This document shows, piece after piece, positions 24,752-28,021 of a DNA stretch of 28,021 nt. Location: IMG/VR virus record IMGVR_UViG_3300047548_000436, positions 1-28,021 of that record; one strand, given 5' to 3'. The number at the start of each line of letters is the position of its first letter. Position 1 is the stretch's first letter. Below the pieces are notes generated by a model. It had not been told where the DNA came from, did no database searches, and saw only the letters and a program-made list of their open reading frames with translations. A program made the position numbers and the translations under genes. The stretch comes from a virus.

Positions 24752-24986
24752 GATTCAGTTCCTTTCGTGAATGGCAATGGAATTGCTGTTGAACAGCCAT
24801 CTCGAAGAGCTCTGACTCGTGGTCGAATGCTGACTGTCTGGAGCGCGGGGCGCCTCGTCGGCGTGTCCCTTGTCATCCTTGTCGGCGCGACTCGTGGTGT
24901 CGTGCTCAGTGGTGCTGGGTGATTGGTGTCCGACGCACCCAGCAACGCCGGCTGTGAGGCAGAAGGTGGCCTCGCAGTGGCCGGTG
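24752..24986 (-). other. 235-bp scaffold-capsid intergenic region with hairpin
   Basis: The longest non-coding stretch here. It holds a perfect 8-bp stem, GCTGGGTG at 24914-24921 with CACCCAGC at 24936-24943 and a 14-base loop, and a strong AAAGGA ribosome site for the capsid gene. No T-run follows the stem leftward. No clear -10/-35 promoter is visible, and a short open frame crossing the region looks like a shadow. A processing site or a phage-specific promoter that raises capsid mRNA would fit, but this is inference. Confidence 0.45.
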
Positions 24987-25994
24987 TTAGGCGAACTCCT
25001 TCCACGCGTCCTCGTAGCCGTCGCTCTTGGCCGGCTCCTCGGGCAGCTTCAGTCCGCTCGAGCGAACGCCCTCGGCCGCATCCATCGCGGCATCCACCGC
25101 GGGATCGGTCTGGGCGACCTGGTTGCCCTCGCCAGACGAGGCGGGCTTGGAGGCCTGTGCCTTGTACGTGTCGAGGAGCTTGATGATTTCCTTGGCCGTG
25201 CCGCCGGCAGCGACGCGCTCAGCGTCAGCCTTCTCGGCCTCTGGCAGCGACGCGATCCAGGAGCTGAACTCCGGGCTCTGGCCGATGTCGTTGAAGTCGG
25301 GGTGCGCGTCAGCGATGCGCTCGAAGTGCGCCTTGGCGCGCTCGTCGACGATGCTTGAGATGATCTCGTCGACCGTCTTGCCGACCTCGGCGACCTTCTC
25401 GCCAGCGACCGCAGCGCCGGCTTCCTTGGCCTTGGCCGTGGCGATGGCCTCGATCATCTTGACGAAGTCCTCGCCGAAGTCCTCGGCCAGCATCTTCATC
25501 GCCTGGTCGGCCGTCATCTCGCCGGCCTCAACCGCTTCGCTCGCGGCTTCAGCAGCGTCGGCAAGCTGCGTGTCGCCAGCAGCCTCGGCATCTTCAGCGA
25601 CGTCCTCGATGGCCTCGCCGGCGCCCTCACCGCCTTGCGCCTTGAGCTGCTTCTCGAGGGCCTTCAGGCGGCCTTCCCAGCTGCGCAGGCGCTGCTCTTC
25701 CTTGGCGATGTCGATCGACGGCTCAGCGGCCTCGGCAGGGGCCTCAGCGGCCACGTCTGCGGGGGCAGCAGCATCGGCCGGCGCATCAGCAGCTTCGGCC
25801 GGGTCGATGGTCAGGGCGAGCGACGGGGCTTCGCCCTCGGGCTCAGCGGGCGACTCGGCGGTTGCCTCGGCCGGCATCTCGGGCGTCAGCCCGAAGGCCT
25901 CGTCCTCGGTCTGCTCGACCGGTGCGAGCATCTCTTCGTTGAAGGCGGCGCCGTACTCCTCGGAGTCGGCCTGCAGGGTGTCTTTGGTGGCCAT
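24987..25994 (-). CDS. Capsid scaffolding protein
   Basis: 335 aa. Start at 25994 with AAGGA upstream. The protein is very acidic and Ala/Glu/Pro-rich in residues 20-95 (many EAPAEAAE-like runs), then helical (EEQRLRSWEGRLKALEKQLK near 98-117). A further helical part around 155-225 is followed by a short charged C-terminus (SDGYEDAWKEFA). This low-complexity acidic, coiled-coil composition immediately before the capsid gene and after the portal is the signature of phage scaffolds, whose basic or charged C-terminal end binds the coat. It would be expelled or degraded during head maturation. No protease motif is visible. Confidence 0.82.
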   Translation of the reverse strand: MATKDTLQADSEEYGAAFNEEMLAPVEQTEDEAFGLTPEMPAEATAESPAEPEGEAPSLALTIDPAEAADAPADAAAPADVAAEAPAEAAEPSIDIAKEEQRLRSWEGRLKALEKQLKAQGGEGAGEAIEDVAEDAEAAGDTQLADAAEAASEAVEAGEMTADQAMKMLAEDFGEDFVKMIEAIATAKAKEAGAAVAGEKVAEVGKTVDEIISSIVDERAKAHFERIADAHPDFNDIGQSPEFSSWIASLPEAEKADAERVAAGGTAKEIIKLLDTYKAQASKPASSGEGNQVAQTDPAVDAAMDAAEGVRSSGLKLPEEPAKSDGYEDAWKEFA

Positions 25995-26007
25995 GGATGG
26001 GTCCTTG

Positions 26008-26283
26008 TCAGATGCGGGGGAGCGTCGGGTGCTCCGAGGTCAGAACGTCCCTGATCGCCAGCACCTGGCGCAGGGCGGTTTGCACGCGGACCAATCCGTC
26101 CGGCGCGACGTCAGCGAGGTCGAGGCGGTACGACTCGGCCAGCGCATTGAGCAGTCCGACCAGCAGCTTCGACTGGTCGGTGCCGCGGAAGTGACGCAGC
26201 TCGCGGGCCTGCGTCTCGATGGCCGCCATCACGCGCAGGCTGTCGTCCTCCCAGCCTGGCAGGCGGCGCGTCGTCTCGGTCAT
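26008..26283 (-). CDS. Small conserved protein between portal and scaffold
   Basis: 91 aa; its ATG at 26283 overlaps the portal stop as TGATG. It is mostly helical with mixed charge: WEDDSLRVMAAIETQARELR (11-30), DQSKLLVGLLNALAESYRLD near 36-55, VRVQTALRQVLAIRDVL near 65-81. No membrane segment or metal motif is visible. Small genes at this position occur in related podoviruses with unknown role; a head assembly accessory is possible. Confidence 0.75.
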   Translation of the reverse strand: MTETTRRLPGWEDDSLRVMAAIETQARELRHFRGTDQSKLLVGLLNALAESYRLDLADVAPDGLVRVQTALRQVLAIRDVLTSEHPTLPRI

Positions 26284-28021
26284 CAGATCGTGCCCCCGAC
26301 GTCAGGGGTCTCGATGCCCTCGCGGCGGCCCGCCATGCCGGTCTGCGGCTCGAGGTCGGGCGGCCCAGCACGGGACGGGTCAGGCGTGTCGGGCGCACCG
26401 GCAGCCTCTGGGCTTGCGGGCGCGCCGATCTGCCCGGTCTGCACCGGCGGGCCGGCGAGCTTGGCGATCGACGGGTCGGGCGTGGCATCGCGCCAGCCGG
26501 AGCTGCGCAGGATTTCATCACCCGCCGGGGCGATGTGCGGCGACTGGGTCGCAACACCACCGGCCTGCAGCGCAGCGTAGGCCGCTTCGACCTTGGTGGC
26601 CACCGCCTTCGCGACGATGAGCTCGATGTTCGCCAGCGTCTCGTTGGCCTTGCCCTTGATGGCCTCGGCCTCGGCGGTGATCTTGGCGATCTTCGCCTGG
26701 GCCTCCTGGAGCTGCAGCTGCTGGATCTGCTGCTGCATCTGGGCCATCTGCTGCGCGGCGCCGTTGGCCTGCTCCTGCTCGACCTCGTCCTCGGTCTTGA
26801 CCACGTCGCCCAGCTCGTTGACCTCGGCGCGCGCGAGCAGCAGCTTGTGCCGCTTCACGAACGGGCCGTCGAGCTCGTTGGCCGTCGTCATCGCGAACTC
26901 GTTGAGCGCACGGGCCCGCACTTCCTTCGCCATCAGCGAGGCAGTGCCGCGGGCCTCGACGTCGTAGTCGCCCTTGATCGAGTCGTCCGGGTGGAACTTC
27001 ATGTTCCAGTGGTACAGCGACTTGATGAACGACACCGTCACATCGTCCCAGGCTGTGATCAGGTCCTTGATGACGATGTTGACGGCGCCCATCAGCATCG
27101 ACAGGCCCGAGCTCGTGCCGGCCGCGCCCGCGGTGGCGTTCTCGCCGTACATATAGCGCGGGATGGCCGTGACCTCGTCGGCGTTGGCCTCGAACATCTG
27201 CACCATTGAGCTCAGCTCGGGCATGCGCGATGGCAGCTCGATCGGCCGGATCGCGGGCGAGCCAGGCGAGGAAGCGTTGCGGGGCCACACCTTCCAGGGC
27301 GCGATCTCGTCGATGCGCTCCATGGACGACAGCAGCGCGACGGCGACCTCCATCTGTGGTCCGGACGTGACCGCGGCGTTGTCGATGAGCATGCGGATGG
27401 CCGCGTTGATCATCGTCTGGTCGTCACGCATGACGGTGGCCAGACCCTCGCCGAAGATGCTCGTCTCGTCCTTGTCGAAGTAGTAGACGTGGTAGGGCCA
27501 CGTCACACCATCGATCGGCTGCAGCGCGGCCTTGATGACCGTGCCGTTCGGCAGCAACCACACGTTCGAGAAGAAGCTCTCGTGGACGCGGTCCTCCTCG
27601 ACCTCCACGCCCGCGTTGCGCAGCTGCGTGCCGGTCAGGTAGCCCCAGCGCTCAAGCACCTCGTACTGGCCGCCCTTGTTGCCCTGGGTCGAGGTGCGCT
27701 CACCGATGACGCGCAGCTCGTTGTCGTAGTAGCGCAGCCGAATCTCGCCGTCCGGGTGGGCCTTGATGTAGTTCTTGATGGCCTCGCCGCGGAAGCTCTT
27801 GCGCGAGGCGAGCTCAGCCAGGTCGGAGCGCGTCATGTGGTGGCGCTCGTACACGTAGCGGCACTGGTCCAGACGAGTCGCGCTCATGTCCGGAAACCAG
27901 CGCCAGACCGGTACAAAGTCCACGAACGGCACGACGTAGCTCTCGGACTTCGGCAGCCAGCGCCCACCCTCCTTCACGAAGCGGGTGCGCACGCGCCGCT
28001 CGACGAGCGGGCCCTTGACGA
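26283..28021 (-). CDS. Portal protein, partial (N-terminus beyond right edge)
   Basis: 578 residues are visible and the frame stays open to the right edge, so the GTG at 27992 is not the true start. Near the visible start are SYVVPFVDFVPVWRWFPD and ARDOUND-type helices (CRYVYERHHMTRSDLAELA). These are followed by YYFDKDETSIFGEGLATVM split over a beta-helix region, QTMINAAIRMLIDNAAVTSGP, and a crown/wing region with RYMYGENATAGAAGTSSGLSMLMG in parts. The order and motifs match podovirus portals of about 700 aa: the dodecameric ring for DNA entry and exit. The last 190 residues are a Gln/Ala-rich coiled coil (MAQMQQQIQQLQLQEAQ) and a Pro/Gly-rich tail. The small gene, scaffold and capsid follow. 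Confidence 0.88.
   Translation of the reverse strand, partial: VKGPLVERRVRTRFVKEGGRWLPKSESYVVPFVDFVPVWRWFPDMSATRLDQCRYVYERHHMTRSDLAELASRKSFRGEAIKNYIKAHPDGEIRLRYYDNELRVIGERTSTQGNKGGQYEVLERWGYLTGTQLRNAGVEVEEDRVHESFFSNVWLLPNGTVIKAALQPIDGVTWPYHVYYFDKDETSIFGEGLATVMRDDQTMINAAIRMLIDNAAVTSGPQMEVAVALLSSMERIDEIAPWKVWPRNASSPGSPAIRPIELPSRMPELSSMVQMFEANADEVTAIPRYMYGENATAGAAGTSSGLSMLMGAVNIVIKDLITAWDDVTVSFIKSLYHWNMKFHPDDSIKGDYDVEARGTASLMAKEVRARALNEFAMTTANELDGPFVKRHKLLLARAEVNELGDVVKTEDEVEQEQANGAAQQMAQMQQQIQQLQLQEAQAKIAKITAEAEAIKGKANETLANIELIVAKAVATKVEAAYAALQAGGVATQSPHIAPAGDEILRSSGWRDATPDPSIAKLAGPPVQTGQIGAPASPEAAGAPDTPDPSRAGPPDLEPQTGMAGRREGIETPDVGGTI

Noticed and set aside
24685-25005. A 106-codon minus-strand frame across the scaffold-capsid gap
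   Set aside because: It overlaps both the capsid start and the scaffold end, has Pro/Thr/Arg-rich composition and no supported ribosome site or motif.

Overview
The window is the late (structural and lysis) region of a tailed bacteriophage, apparently of podovirus type, possibly integrated as a prophage. Every gene I can support lies on the minus strand and reads from the right edge to the left. Neighbours are tightly packed, often with stop/start overlaps (TGATG, ATGA, GTGA). Base composition is GC-rich: hand-counted lines give about 67-73% G+C in the capsid and giant-repeat genes. This and the lysis-gene families suggest a GC-rich proteobacterial host, perhaps Burkholderiales, but the host is a weak inference. 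I saw no integrase, transposase, tRNA, CRISPR array or reverse transcriptase. Terminase and replication genes would lie outside the window.

Head module (right end, 21.8-28.0 kb): a portal protein missing its N-terminus, a small 91-aa protein, an acidic scaffold, an N4-gp56-type major capsid protein, a 123-aa capsid-linked protein and two head-tail adaptor-like proteins. A 235-bp gap with a perfect 8-bp hairpin lies upstream of the capsid gene, and a pair of hairpins follows it.

Fibre and receptor-binding module (10.4-21.8 kb): a small BppU-N-like beta-sandwich protein leads into a 2339-aa giant protein. After an Ala-rich N-terminus the giant is built almost wholly of about 120 units of 18 or 20 residues. 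These units are themselves arranged in higher-order 11-unit blocks: four blocks of exactly 600 bp and two of exactly 636 bp. A common 152-aa phage structural protein, a 449-aa tail fibre, a seven-bladed propeller of lower GC, an 80-aa helical protein, a fibre-assembly-chaperone-like protein and a 106-aa unknown follow.

Lysis module (8.8-10.4 kb): an XhlA-like coiled-coil membrane protein, a two-TM holin candidate, a signal-anchor GH24 lysozyme, and an Rz spanin with Rz1 fully nested inside it in another frame.

Distal tail module (0-8.8 kb): a 928-aa nozzle-like protein carrying four Fn3-like domains, and a 1782-aa protein with an Fn3-like domain, a 700-residue stalk of 25 gap-free 28-residue repeats and a lambda J-like C-terminal region. 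Then comes a GNAT acetyltransferase that runs off the left edge.

The most unusual content is the fibre architecture: two independent very long repeat proteins and a seven-bladed propeller in one late operon. The nested periodicity of the giant protein is the observation I would follow up first.
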